A program made the translations under genes and the position numbers. DNA of 57,864 bases from the NCBI GenBank assembly GCA_045643885.1, contig JAZRFY010000005.1, forward strand, positions 1 through 57,864, written 5' to 3'. Position 1 is the first letter of the stretch. Each line of letters starts with the position of its first letter. The notes under the pieces were generated by a model that saw only the letters and a list, made by a program, of their open reading frames with translations, was not told the DNA's origin and ran no database searches. Positions 33,602 to 41,683 of the stretch are shown here, piece after piece. Origin of the DNA: RGIG4608 sp045643885 (lineage in GTDB: Bacteria > Bacillota > Clostridia > Oscillospirales > CAG-272).

Positions 33602-34723
33602 TTAGTCTTTTTTCTCAAATTCCTTTGCAACTTCTTTTAAAAGGTCACGGATGGGGAGGTGCTGAGGACAGGTCTCTTCACACGCGCCACATTCGATGCA
33701 AGAGTCGGGCGCTCCTGCCTCTTTCGTGAGTGCTCTGTAATAAGAACCGTAGTTCCACGCGTTCCACACCTTTTTGCCGTTGTAGCAGGTGAAAAGGTCG
33801 GGAATTTTTATTCCCATGGGGCAACCATCAACACAGTAACGGCAAGCTGTACATTGAATAGCACCTTGCTCCTTAACGGTTTTAAGTACCTTATTGATCG
33901 CTTCAAATTCTTGTTCATTGAGAGGCTTGAAATCCTTCATATAGGAGATGTTATCGTTCATCATATCCATATTACCCATGCCTGAAAGTACCATAAAGAT
34001 ACCCTCAAAGCTTGCTGCAAAACGGATTGCATAGCTTGCAGGAGACATATTGCCAAGAGCAGAGAATACCTCTCTTGCCTTGTCGGGAAGATTTACAAGA
34101 TGCCCACCCTTTACAGGCTCCATAACGATGATTGGCTTATTATGCTTTCTGCATACCTCATAGCATTTTCTTGATTCGACCGAAGGATCGTCATAGTCGG
34201 CATAGTTGAACTGAATCTGAACTGCATCGACCTCGGGATGCTCGGTAAGAATCTTGTCAAGAAATTCTGCATCGTCGTGGAATGAGAAGCCCACGTGCTT
34301 TATCTTGCCCTCTGCCTTAAGCTCCTGTGCCACCTCAAAGGCACGGCAAGCCTGATATTTGGGATAGAGTCCCTTGTTTTGAGAGTGCATAAGATAGAAA
34401 TCAAAGTACTCCACTCCGCAAGCCTTAAGCTGACGCTCGAAAGAGGGACGAATGTCCTCCTCCTTTTCAAAAAGGTGGGGAGAGAGCTTGTCGGTAAGAA
34501 TATAGCTTTCTCTTGGATATCTCGACGTAAGACAGTCGCGAAGCGCAAGCTCGCTCTTGCCTTCAATATACCCCTGTGCAGTGTCAAAATAATTAAAGCC
34601 TGCGTCTAAAAACGCGTCGACCATTTTGCAAAATTCAACGGTGTCTACCTCATTATCCTTCATGGGTAATCTCATACAGCCAAAGCCGAAATTTTTCTTA
34701 ATTTCGGGAAAATATGTATTCAT
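33602..34723 (-). CDS. aldo/keto reductase with C-terminal 4Fe-4S domain
   Basis: The 373-residue protein has the AKR barrel with catalytic residues in FDTAQGY (Asp, Tyr), DKLS (Lys) and LMHSQ (His). A ferredoxin-like C-terminal part carries CTACRYCVDGCP and CIECGACEETCP. This fused type is common in anaerobic Clostridia and probably reduces or isomerises small carbonyl compounds with electrons passed through the clusters; the substrate is unknown. The start at ATG 34723 follows GGAGG by 7 nt; nine more upstream codons in frame lack support. TATAAT lies at 34758-34753 but the -35 is unclear. Confidence 0.88.
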   Translation of the reverse strand: MNTYFPEIKKNFGFGCMRLPMKDNEVDTVEFCKMVDAFLDAGFNYFDTAQGYIEGKSELALRDCLTSRYPRESYILTDKLSPHLFEKEEDIRPSFERQLKACGVEYFDFYLMHSQNKGLYPKYQACRAFEVAQELKAEGKIKHVGFSFHDDAEFLDKILTEHPEVDAVQIQFNYADYDDPSVESRKCYEVCRKHNKPIIVMEPVKGGHLVNLPDKAREVFSALGNMSPASYAIRFAASFEGIFMVLSGMGNMDMMNDNISYMKDFKPLNEQEFEAINKVLKTVKEQGAIQCTACRYCVDGCPMGIKIPDLFTCYNGKKVWNAWNYGSYYRALTKEAGAPDSCIECGACEETCPQHLPIRDLLKEVAKEFEKKD

Positions 34724-34819
34724 AATATCACCTCCGTCATAATTATCCATATTATAACATAAAAATCAAAACAAATCTACATTAATTGAAAAAATATTAG
34801 AAATGTGCAACTTATTTTA

Positions 34820-34848
34820 TTGACACAATTTTATAAACGATGTATAAT
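34820..34848 (+). promoter_or_regulatory. consensus promoter of the YwaF-like gene
   Basis: TTGACA (34820-34825), 17-bp spacer, TATAAT (34843-34848). Confidence 0.82.
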
Positions 34849-34879
34849 TAATTATCGTCAAATATATTAGGAGGGAAGT

Positions 34880-35581
34880 ATGGCACCTCAGCTTTTTGGT
34901 ATAGAGCATATTTTGTATATTATTATAAGTGCTTTGGTTGGAGGCATTTCGCTGTTACTTGCGAAAAAGTATGCAAAAAGTGAAAAATCTCAAATGATTT
35001 TTTTGAAGGCACTTGCTTTCTTGCTTTTTGTGGCAATTATGACGAATAGGCTCTCACAGGTGTTCAGATGGGGAGAGCCAAGATGGTATTTGATTATTCC
35101 CGATAGCTTTTGTGGAATGACAAGCCTCGTTTTGTCCCTTGCCGTTCTTTTGGGAAAGAGAGATAACAACGTTTATCACTTTGTTTGGCTTCTTGGCTTG
35201 TTTGGTGGAGTATCTACAACTATATACGCAAGCTATGTGGACCAAGATATATCCTTTTTCTATTTGCCAACCATATCAGGTCTTTTGCACCACAGCCTTT
35301 GTGCAACGGTGGTAGTGGCACTTTTGATGTTTAAACAAATTGATATAACCTATAAAAAGTGGTATTGCACATTTTTCGGATTCACTACATATCTTACACT
35401 CGGTGCATTTATGATGCAAGCCTTTAATATGAGTGATGCTTATCATATAGCAGAGCCTCTTATTTCAGACACTCCCTTGACAGCGTGGGTGATGGCTCCA
35501 ATGTATGCTATAGGATACGCCCTTGTTCTTTGGGTGGTCGAAATAATAAAAAAGAGATCAAAAAATAAGAAATCTTGTTGA
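34880..35581 (+). CDS. YwaF-family (TIGR02206-like) integral membrane protein
   Basis: The 233-residue protein has about six or seven membrane spans and the family pattern of an N-terminal FGIEHILYI, a polar RWGEPRWYLIIPDSFCGM segment and a central HFVWLLGLFGG helix. The TMEM164/YwaF family has no well-established biochemical role in bacteria. The start at 34880 has AGGAGGG 6 nt upstream. The last codons overlap the promoter of the next gene, whose -35 box includes the TGA stop. No terminator lies directly after the stop except the hairpin at 35641-35693. Confidence 0.7.
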   Translation: MAPQLFGIEHILYIIISALVGGISLLLAKKYAKSEKSQMIFLKALAFLLFVAIMTNRLSQVFRWGEPRWYLIIPDSFCGMTSLVLSLAVLLGKRDNNVYHFVWLLGLFGGVSTTIYASYVDQDISFFYLPTISGLLHHSLCATVVVALLMFKQIDITYKKWYCTFFGFTTYLTLGAFMMQAFNMSDAYHIAEPLISDTPLTAWVMAPMYAIGYALVLWVVEIIKKRSKNKKSC

Positions 35582-35606
35582 CATTTATAAAAATATGATA
35601 TATAAT
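35578..35606 (+). promoter_or_regulatory. consensus promoter of the Na+/Ca2+ exchanger gene
   Basis: TTGACA (35578-35583) overlaps the preceding stop codon; 17-bp spacer; TATAAT (35601-35606). It would give a leader of about 120 nt. Confidence 0.78.
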
Positions 35607-35640
35607 AAATAGGTTAGAAAAAATAATTTCTTAATAAAAA

Positions 35641-35693
35641 GGATACTAACTCCGATGCATTATGCGTCGATGCATGCTAGTATCTTTTATTAT
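35641..35693 (+). terminator. intrinsic terminator in the exchanger leader (possible attenuator)
   Basis: GGATACTA/TAGTATCT (35641-35648 with 35678-35685) closes an inner ATGCAT/ATGCAT stem (35655-35660 with 35670-35675); TTTTATTAT follows. It lies downstream of the exchanger promoter and upstream of its start, so transcription of the exchanger must read through it. It may also end the preceding transcript. Confidence 0.6.
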
Positions 35694-35732
35694 CCCGTTT
35701 TAAAATAATATTACATAAAAAGGAGTAAAAAA

Positions 35733-36752
35733 ATGTTTTCATTTATCCCCAATGAGTATTTTCTTTTAGCATTTGGCTTCTTGTTGCTTATCAAGGGTGG
35801 CGACTGGTTTGTTGATGCAGCAAGTAATATTGCAAAGCGTTTTCACCTTCCCGAGCTTCTTATTGGTGCAACAGTAGTTTCTATTGGTACAACATTGCCC
35901 GAGGTTATGACGTCGGCTATGGGTGCTGCTGCAGGAAGTGGAGCAGTTGCTTACGGTAACGCTATCGGCTCTATTATCTGCAACACATCTCTTATTGCAG
36001 CTCTTACTATTGCGATAAAGCCCGGCAAGGCAGATAAGAAGTCACTCGTTTTCCCCGTATGCTTCTTCTTTGGCGCTGCTGCCTTCTATTCATTTAACGC
36101 ATATTTCTTTGGCAAATTCGATCTTTGGATGGGTGTTTCTCTCCTTCTCGGTTTCGTTGTTTATATGATCATCAACGTTGTCAATATGAAGAAAAATCCC
36201 CAGGAAGCAGATGCTCACGAAGAGCTTGATGAGAATGAAGCTGAAGCGTCCGACGATTCTAAGCTTGGACTTCTTAAGGACATCGGTGTAATCATTGGTT
36301 CTGCATTGGTTATCGCAGTTGGAGCATATCTCCTTGTAGAGAGTGCAACTAAGATTGCTCACGATCTTAATGTTCCCGAAACTATCATTTCTCTTACGAT
36401 AGTTGCTCTTGGAACAAGCCTTCCTGAGCTTGTAACAGCTATTACAGCTCTTATGAAGGGACATGGCGCACTTTCTCTTGGTAACATCATCGGTGCTAAC
36501 ATCTTTAACCTCGTTCTTGTTTCCGGTGCAGCAATCACAATCAACCCCTTCAAGGTTCCTGCTGAAGCAACGTTCCTTGGTCAGAATGCATCTCTTGTAT
36601 TTGATATTCCCCTTGTATTCGGTGTAATGGCAATTATGACTTTGCCTCCTCTCTTCAAGGGCAAGCTCTATAGATGGCAGGGTATCGCACTTCTTTCACT
36701 TTATGCAGCATATTGCGTGCTTCAGTTTGTAGTGCTTCCTAACTTTGCATGA
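35733..36752 (+). CDS. Na+/Ca2+ exchanger family protein (CaCA, YrbG-like)
   Basis: The 339-residue membrane protein has two homologous five-span halves. Alpha-1 reads GATVVSIGTTLPEVMTSA with GNAIGSIICN, and alpha-2 reads ALGTSLPELVTAI with GNIIGANIFN; the Glu and Asn residues form the cation sites. An acidic cytoplasmic loop (about residues 155-178) lies between them. It probably expels Ca2+ in exchange for Na+ or H+. ATG at 35733 lies 7 nt after AAGGAG. The leader with a terminator hairpin suggests conditional expression. Confidence 0.9.
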   Translation: MFSFIPNEYFLLAFGFLLLIKGGDWFVDAASNIAKRFHLPELLIGATVVSIGTTLPEVMTSAMGAAAGSGAVAYGNAIGSIICNTSLIAALTIAIKPGKADKKSLVFPVCFFFGAAAFYSFNAYFFGKFDLWMGVSLLLGFVVYMIINVVNMKKNPQEADAHEELDENEAEASDDSKLGLLKDIGVIIGSALVIAVGAYLLVESATKIAHDLNVPETIISLTIVALGTSLPELVTAITALMKGHGALSLGNIIGANIFNLVLVSGAAITINPFKVPAEATFLGQNASLVFDIPLVFGVMAIMTLPPLFKGKLYRWQGIALLSLYAAYCVLQFVVLPNFA

Positions 36753-36776
36753 TCTAAAGAAATACATATTTTGATT

Positions 36777-36806
36777 TTAAAAGCACCCGAACTTCGGGTG
36801 CTTTTT
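36777..36806 (+). terminator. terminator of the exchanger gene
   Basis: AAAGCACCCGA/TTCGGGTGCTTT with a 2-nt to 4-nt loop (about 36780-36803) followed by T's. Confidence 0.87.
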
Positions 36807-36809
36807 CTA

Positions 36810-36838
36810 TTGACAAAAGGGAAGTTATACATTATAAT
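36810..36838 (+). promoter_or_regulatory. consensus promoter of the CotH lipoprotein gene
   Basis: TTGACA (36810-36815), 17-bp spacer, TATAAT (36833-36838), only 4 nt after the previous terminator. Confidence 0.82.
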
Positions 36839-36872
36839 TAAACTAGATAATTATGAAATTAAGGAGCAATCT

Positions 36873-38906
36873 ATGAAAAAAATAATTGCTATTGCTTTGA
36901 TATTGGTTACTTGCATGGGGCTTTTTTCTTGCTTTTTGCCAATAGATTCAAGTACAGGCTCAACAACGGGTAATAATATAATCATAGGAAACGGTACTGG
37001 AACAACAGGAGCAAACGTTACCACCACAATAGGTAACGGTGGCTCATCCAATACTCCCTCCACAGGCACCACAACAAACGGTGGTGGAAATACAACCACA
37101 ACAAATAAGGGAACAACAACCACAACTAATAAGGTGACAACTGCAAAGGATGAGGACGAGCTCCCCAACCTTGACAATTTTGATCCCTATGAGCTTGAGG
37201 TGTTTGAGGAATTCTTCAATCCCGAAAATCATATTGAGCTTTATCTTGATATAAGCAAAGCAGAGCTTAAAAAGATTCAGCAGGACTATGAAAAATATTC
37301 CTCTAAGGGTTCAAAATCACCCATTTACAGAATGGCAGACCTTTATATTACGATCACAAAGCCCAACGGTGAAGAAATGTATTTCGTGTATGAGCAGGTC
37401 GGCGTTAGAATGAAGGGTAATACGTCAAGAACATCCTTCTATAGTGACAGTGACGGAATGTACAATCTTGTTCACTTCAAGATAAGCTTCCAGGAAACGT
37501 TTGACGATGAGACCTATTACGGAAGCTCAGCATTGACATGGACTGACGATGCCGCAAGAAAAGAGAGAAAGAACAGAACCTTTGCAACTCTTGAAAAGAT
37601 CGACATCAGATGGAACAAGAATGACGATTACACATATATCAGAGAAATGTATGCCTATGATATGTACAGAGAGCAGGGAGTTTTAGCTCCTCACACAACT
37701 CTTGCGTCCGTTGATATAGGCAATGACCATTCCGGTGTTTGGCTTGTATATGAGCCGATTGATAAAGTGTTCCTTGAAAAGAATCTTCCCGAATCGGCCC
37801 TTGGCGGTGACCTCTATAAGCTCGGTTGGACGAGCGAGGGTGCTACCTTTACTAAATTTTCTTCATACGGTGTTGAGGATGAAGACGCAGGCAAATTCTA
37901 CGTTTACGACCTTAAGACCAACAAGAAAACAAGTGACCATTCCTCTCTTAAAAATCTTATTAACACACTCAATTCAAGCAGCTTGACAAAGTCACAGTTT
38001 GCATCCGTTGTCGACGTTGATAACTTTCTTGCATATGCAGCGGTTTCCTATCTTGTGGGCAACCCCGATGATCTTAGAAATAACTATAATAACACATATA
38101 TCTATTTCCGTGCCGACACAGGTCAAGTTATCTTTATCCCCTATGATATGGATAGAGGTCTTGGTGTAAATAAAGACTGGAATCCCTCGGGCAACCATAT
38201 GACGACTGACAGTCCATTTAGCGATACGGCTATAGGTAATGGCAGCAAGCAAAAGAATCCTCTTTTCACAAAGGGTATTCTTAACAGCAGCTTCTATAAG
38301 AACGAATATGCTGAGGCGCTCAAGGCTGCTGCATCAAGTGAGATGGTTAAGAATGAATACTTCAACAAATGCTTCAATCTTGCAAAGTCTCTTTACGGAA
38401 GTGATGCAACGCCCTCTAAAAAATATAATAATGCAGGTGGACATAGCTTTACCTTTGACATCAACAAGAGCAATTCCTCAAATATGTCCTTCAGCAATTA
38501 TATGAGCACAAAGCTCAAGACTCTTTCAAATTACGTGGATAGTTACGTCCCCGATAATGGTGATAACGGCTCAGGTTCCGATGACAATCAGGGAACAGGA
38601 GTACCCGATACCAATATGGAATTGTATTTGAGAGGTAACTTCAATAATAACAACTGGTCAAATCAGTCACAGTATAAGTTCAATCATATTGGCAACGGAG
38701 TTTATTCTGTTAGCGTTAGCTGTTCCTCCTCACTCTTCAAGTTTAAGATTTATAATAACAGAAACGGTGAGTGGTATAACAAGGTGGATGAAGAAAAAAC
38801 AACTGTTTGGTTTGAATACCAGGGAAGTAATGAAAACGTTCAGGTTAAGTCAGGAACGTATACCGTTTATTACGATTCTGCAACTGGAAAGCTGTACATT
38901 AAATAA
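36873..38906 (+). CDS. secreted CotH-kinase-like lipoprotein with C-terminal starch-binding-like domain
   Basis: The 677-residue precursor has a signal peptide ending GLFSC (a lipobox with an unusual Phe at -2), then a low-complexity Thr/Gly/Ser/Asn-rich linker (about 25-90). A CotH domain follows (about 105-560) with LYLDISKAELKKI, VRMKGNTSR and PYDMDRGLG, whose Asp residues match the metal/catalytic region of CotH atypical kinases. CotH phosphorylates spore-coat proteins in Bacillus; secreted relatives in gut Clostridia have unknown targets. The last 95 residues (about 582-677) look like a starch-binding-type beta-sandwich (ELYLRGNFNNNNWS). ATG at 36873 follows AAGGAG by 6 nt; the open frame from 36771 crosses the promoter and is rejected. 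Confidence 0.82.
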   Translation: MKKIIAIALILVTCMGLFSCFLPIDSSTGSTTGNNIIIGNGTGTTGANVTTTIGNGGSSNTPSTGTTTNGGGNTTTTNKGTTTTTNKVTTAKDEDELPNLDNFDPYELEVFEEFFNPENHIELYLDISKAELKKIQQDYEKYSSKGSKSPIYRMADLYITITKPNGEEMYFVYEQVGVRMKGNTSRTSFYSDSDGMYNLVHFKISFQETFDDETYYGSSALTWTDDAARKERKNRTFATLEKIDIRWNKNDDYTYIREMYAYDMYREQGVLAPHTTLASVDIGNDHSGVWLVYEPIDKVFLEKNLPESALGGDLYKLGWTSEGATFTKFSSYGVEDEDAGKFYVYDLKTNKKTSDHSSLKNLINTLNSSSLTKSQFASVVDVDNFLAYAAVSYLVGNPDDLRNNYNNTYIYFRADTGQVIFIPYDMDRGLGVNKDWNPSGNHMTTDSPFSDTAIGNGSKQKNPLFTKGILNSSFYKNEYAEALKAAASSEMVKNEYFNKCFNLAKSLYGSDATPSKKYNNAGGHSFTFDINKSNSSNMSFSNYMSTKLKTLSNYVDSYVPDNGDNGSGSDDNQGTGVPDTNMELYLRGNFNNNNWSNQSQYKFNHIGNGVYSVSVSCSSSLFKFKIYNNRNGEWYNKVDEEKTTVWFEYQGSNENVQVKSGTYTVYYDSATGKLYIK

Positions 38907-38919
38907 ACACATTTAAATA

Positions 38920-38952
38920 AAGAAAATGGCGGTCATTGACCGCCATTTTTTA
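38920..38952. terminator. bidirectional terminator between CotH and acetyltransferase genes
   Basis: AAAATGGCGGTC/GACCGCCATTTT (38923-38934 with 38938-38949), ATT loop; it abuts the stop codon of the leftward gene. Confidence 0.9.
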
Positions 38953-39612
38953 TTTTCTTTTAACAATTTCGTTTGTGCCTTTTACAATGCAATCTGCAGG
39001 GTATACGCCTCTTAAAGAGGTGAGAGGATATACTGTTGTGTTTTTTCCTACAACAGTGCCGGGATTTATAACGGAATTGCATCCGACGTCAGCTCCGTCG
39101 GCAAGTATTGCACCTACCTTGCGAAGATTGGTCGGATAATCTATTTCTCCGTGAATCACAACGGGCTTACCGTCACTTTTGAGATTAGAGCATATAGTTC
39201 CTGCTCCCGTGTGAGCATTGTTGCCAAGAATGGAATCACCGACATAGTTATAGTGAGGAATTTTTGCCTTATTTAAAAGGATGCAGTTTTTTAATTCACT
39301 TGAATTGCCGATAACACAATTTTCTCCCGTGATAACTCCCCCCCTTATAAATGCTCCGGGACGCACCTCTGTGCCGGAGCCTATCACAGCAGGACCTTCA
39401 ATCACCGTGCCGGGATAAATCTTAACGTTTTCTCCAACGAGTACTCCGTCGGCAATAAGAGTATATCCTTCAATACCTTCATCAACAAGCTTTCTTGCAA
39501 GCTCCTTGATTTTAGGGAGCATATCCCAAGGATATTCACTATTTTCAAAGAGGGGAAGAAGATACGGTGTAGTACATTCAAAAAGCTCTTTTGTTTTGAT
39601 AGCCTTAATCAA
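38950..39612 (-). CDS. stand-alone left-handed beta-helix acetyltransferase, GlmU C-terminal type
   Basis: The 220-residue protein has a helical N-terminus (about 1-45) and hexapeptide repeats forming a left-handed beta-helix. The stretch AKIPHYNYVGDSILG then HTGAGTICSNL matches the GlmU acetyltransferase site (GHLxYxGDxxIG, IGAGT), with the catalytic His retained. It probably converts GlcN-1-P and acetyl-CoA to GlcNAc-1-P; the GlmU uridylyltransferase half is absent. The frame opens at TTG 39630, but GGGAGG lies 8 nt before the TTG at 39612, which overlaps the glmM stop by 8 nt, so that coupled UUG start is preferred. Its partner upstream is the HTH-GlmM fusion. Confidence 0.78.
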   Translation of the reverse strand: MIKAIKTKELFECTTPYLLPLFENSEYPWDMLPKIKELARKLVDEGIEGYTLIADGVLVGENVKIYPGTVIEGPAVIGSGTEVRPGAFIRGGVITGENCVIGNSSELKNCILLNKAKIPHYNYVGDSILGNNAHTGAGTICSNLKSDGKPVVIHGEIDYPTNLRKVGAILADGADVGCNSVINPGTVVGKNTTVYPLTSLRGVYPADCIVKGTNEIVKRK

Positions 39613-41224
39613 CTCCGTGACCTCCCGCAAGTATTCTGTTGATGATCACATCTGCATATTCGTGACATTTTTCCTCTGATTCAGCCTCCACCATAACTCT
39701 TACGAGAGGTTCAGTTCCGCTTGGACGAAGAAGTACTCTTCCTTTACCGCAAAGAAGCTCCTCTACCTCGCGAACGCTTGCAAGGACTTCTTTATCGTTC
39801 ATTGCATCATCCTTGTTTTTTACTTTAACGTTCTTCAAATATTGAGGATAAATCATTACGTCCTCAACTAAGGTTGAAAGGGAAGACTTGCTATCGCACA
39901 TCTCCTCTGCCACCATTATGGCTGTAAGAAGACCGTCACCCGTTGTCGCATATTTTTTCATAATGATATGTCCCGACTGTTCACCACCTATGGAGTAGCC
40001 CTTATCCTGCATGCATTCGTAAACAAATCGGTCGCCGACCTTTGTCTGAACACATTTGATGCCAAGCTTTGCAAGGGAAGAAACAAATCCACTGTTAGAC
40101 ATAACAGTTGCAACAACAGTATCGTCGTTGAGCATTCCACGAGCCTTTAAGCGTCTTGCGAGAAGATACATGATTTTGTCACCGTCAACGATATTTCCGT
40201 TTTCGTCAACTGCAAGACAACGGTCACAGTCGCCATCGAATGAGAAGCCAACGTCAAGGTGCTTTTCCTTAACGAGCTTTGCAAGATTGTCAATGTGAGT
40301 TGAGCCACAATCTCTGTTTACGTTGAGACCGTCGGGCTCGTTGCCGATTACGTAGAGCTGAGCGCCGAGAGCGCCGAAAACTGCTCTTGCAATTGACCAG
40401 GAAGCTCCGTTTGCACAGTCAAGACCGATGCGAAGCTTCTTATAGGAATTTGATGCTACTGAGATAAGGTAGCCGATATATCTGTTTCTACCACTGATGT
40501 GGTCATGGATGGAACCGATTTTGTCACCTGTAGCAAGGGGAAGATCGTCAGCATTTATTCCAAGCGCGTCAAGATTTCCGTCAAGATATGCTTCGATAAG
40601 AGCTGTTGTTTCATCATCAAGCTTTTCACCGTAACGGTTGATAACCTTGATTCCGTTATCCTGGAAGGGATTGTGTGATGCAGTAATCATAATACCGCAA
40701 TCGAAACCGTCAAGACGAGTTATGTATGAAACGCTGGGGGTTGTAGTAACGTGGAGCATGTATGCATCTGCGCCCGACGTTGCAATTCCCGATGCAATTG
40801 CATATTCAAGCATATAGCTTGAGCGTCTTGTATCCTTACCGATTACGATTTTTGGACGGCGTGATGAATTTTCCTTGCTTTGAAGCTGAAGGGAATAGTA
40901 CCAACCGAGGAATCTGCCCACTTTATAAGCGTGCATGGACGTGAGGTCGATATTAGCTTCACCCCTGAAGCCATCTGTTCCGAAATATTTATTTGAAAGG
41001 GGAGCTGTGATAGTTCCGTGAAGCTCGATCTTATCTCTCAAAAGCTCGTCGCACGAAACAGAGAAGATATCTGATATTTGCAATATCTTATCTATCTGGG
41101 GAATGGTGTGATCCATCTCCCATTTTGATACGGACTGACGGGAAACGTTGAGAAGCTCGGCAAGCTTTTCTTGTGAGATTCCCATTCTGTTTCTGAGTTG
41201 AATAATTTTTTGTCCTATCGTCAT
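39605..41224 (-). CDS. glmM: phosphoglucosamine mutase fused to an N-terminal XRE helix-turn-helix
   Basis: The 539-residue protein begins with a complete XRE (Cro/CI) domain (about 1-66): IGQKIIQLRNRMGISQEKLAELL, split here by HTH turn residues, then VSRQSVSKWE and PQIDKILQISDIF. From about residue 78 it is a full GlmM: NKYFGTDGFRGEAN, phosphoserine loop TASHNPFQDNG, metal loop DGDCDR, sugar loop GGEQSGHI and phosphate loop RPSGTEPLVRV. GlmM interconverts GlcN-6-P and GlcN-1-P. All catalytic motifs are intact, so it should be both enzyme and DNA binder. ATG at 41224 follows AAGGAG by 8 nt, and no stop or frameshift separates the domains. Its own promoter lies upstream, where it may autoregulate. 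Confidence 0.92.
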   Translation of the reverse strand: MTIGQKIIQLRNRMGISQEKLAELLNVSRQSVSKWEMDHTIPQIDKILQISDIFSVSCDELLRDKIELHGTITAPLSNKYFGTDGFRGEANIDLTSMHAYKVGRFLGWYYSLQLQSKENSSRRPKIVIGKDTRRSSYMLEYAIASGIATSGADAYMLHVTTTPSVSYITRLDGFDCGIMITASHNPFQDNGIKVINRYGEKLDDETTALIEAYLDGNLDALGINADDLPLATGDKIGSIHDHISGRNRYIGYLISVASNSYKKLRIGLDCANGASWSIARAVFGALGAQLYVIGNEPDGLNVNRDCGSTHIDNLAKLVKEKHLDVGFSFDGDCDRCLAVDENGNIVDGDKIMYLLARRLKARGMLNDDTVVATVMSNSGFVSSLAKLGIKCVQTKVGDRFVYECMQDKGYSIGGEQSGHIIMKKYATTGDGLLTAIMVAEEMCDSKSSLSTLVEDVMIYPQYLKNVKVKNKDDAMNDKEVLASVREVEELLCGKGRVLLRPSGTEPLVRVMVEAESEEKCHEYADVIINRILAGGHGVD

Positions 41225-41265
41225 AAAAATCACTCCTTGAAATTGATATTTGTATCTTTTATTTC

Positions 41266-41294
41266 ATTATACTAAATATAACATAAAAATACAA
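41266..41294 (-). promoter_or_regulatory. promoter of the HTH-glmM operon
   Basis: TTGTAT (41294-41289), 17-bp spacer, TATAAT (41271-41266) on the minus strand, 42 nt before the start codon. Confidence 0.62.
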
Positions 41295-41601
41295 CCCCTT
41301 CAACCAACTTTTGTTTGATTTTTTTGCAACTGGTGGTTGCAAAACAACCCAAAATTACACAAAATGCGATTTTTGGACGAAAATATCTGAAAACTGACGC
41401 TTAAAATGTAAAGTCGAGTTGATTTCAACGCAAAAAAATGTAAAGATATGTATTTTATTGAAAAACGGTCGAAAAATACACTTTTTTCCATGCAAAAAAT
41501 GATATATATACTATTTAAATGTAACTGTTGTTTTTTTGTATAAAAAAGGTGGTTGGAGTTTGTTCAAGGTGTACAAATTGGATTTATTTGAGCAAAAACC
41601 C
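41295..41601. other. AT-rich divergent spacer without a gene
   Basis: No credible frame is seen. It holds a 9-bp hairpin TTTTGCAAC/GTTGCAAAA (41332-41340 with 41346-41354) and two copies of AATGTAAAG about 33 nt apart (near 41406 and 41439). Any regulator of the divergent HTH-glmM and secreted-protein genes would bind here. Confidence 0.5.
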
Positions 41602-41630
41602 TTGTTTTTACAAAGAAATAGTGATATAAT
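41602..41630 (+). promoter_or_regulatory. promoter of the large secreted protein gene
   Basis: TTGTTT (41602-41607), 17-bp spacer, TATAAT (41625-41630). The -10 context GATATAATTTC recurs at the paralog's promoter. Confidence 0.62.
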
Positions 41631-41683
41631 TTCAATGGTGCATTATATGTGCTAATAAAATCTTATGAAAGGGTGTTTTCATT

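Noticed and set aside
35613..35732. yybP-ykoY manganese riboswitch ahead of the Na+/Ca2+ exchanger
   Set aside because: The leader is short and lacks the conserved loop sequences of that class; only a terminator hairpin is supported.
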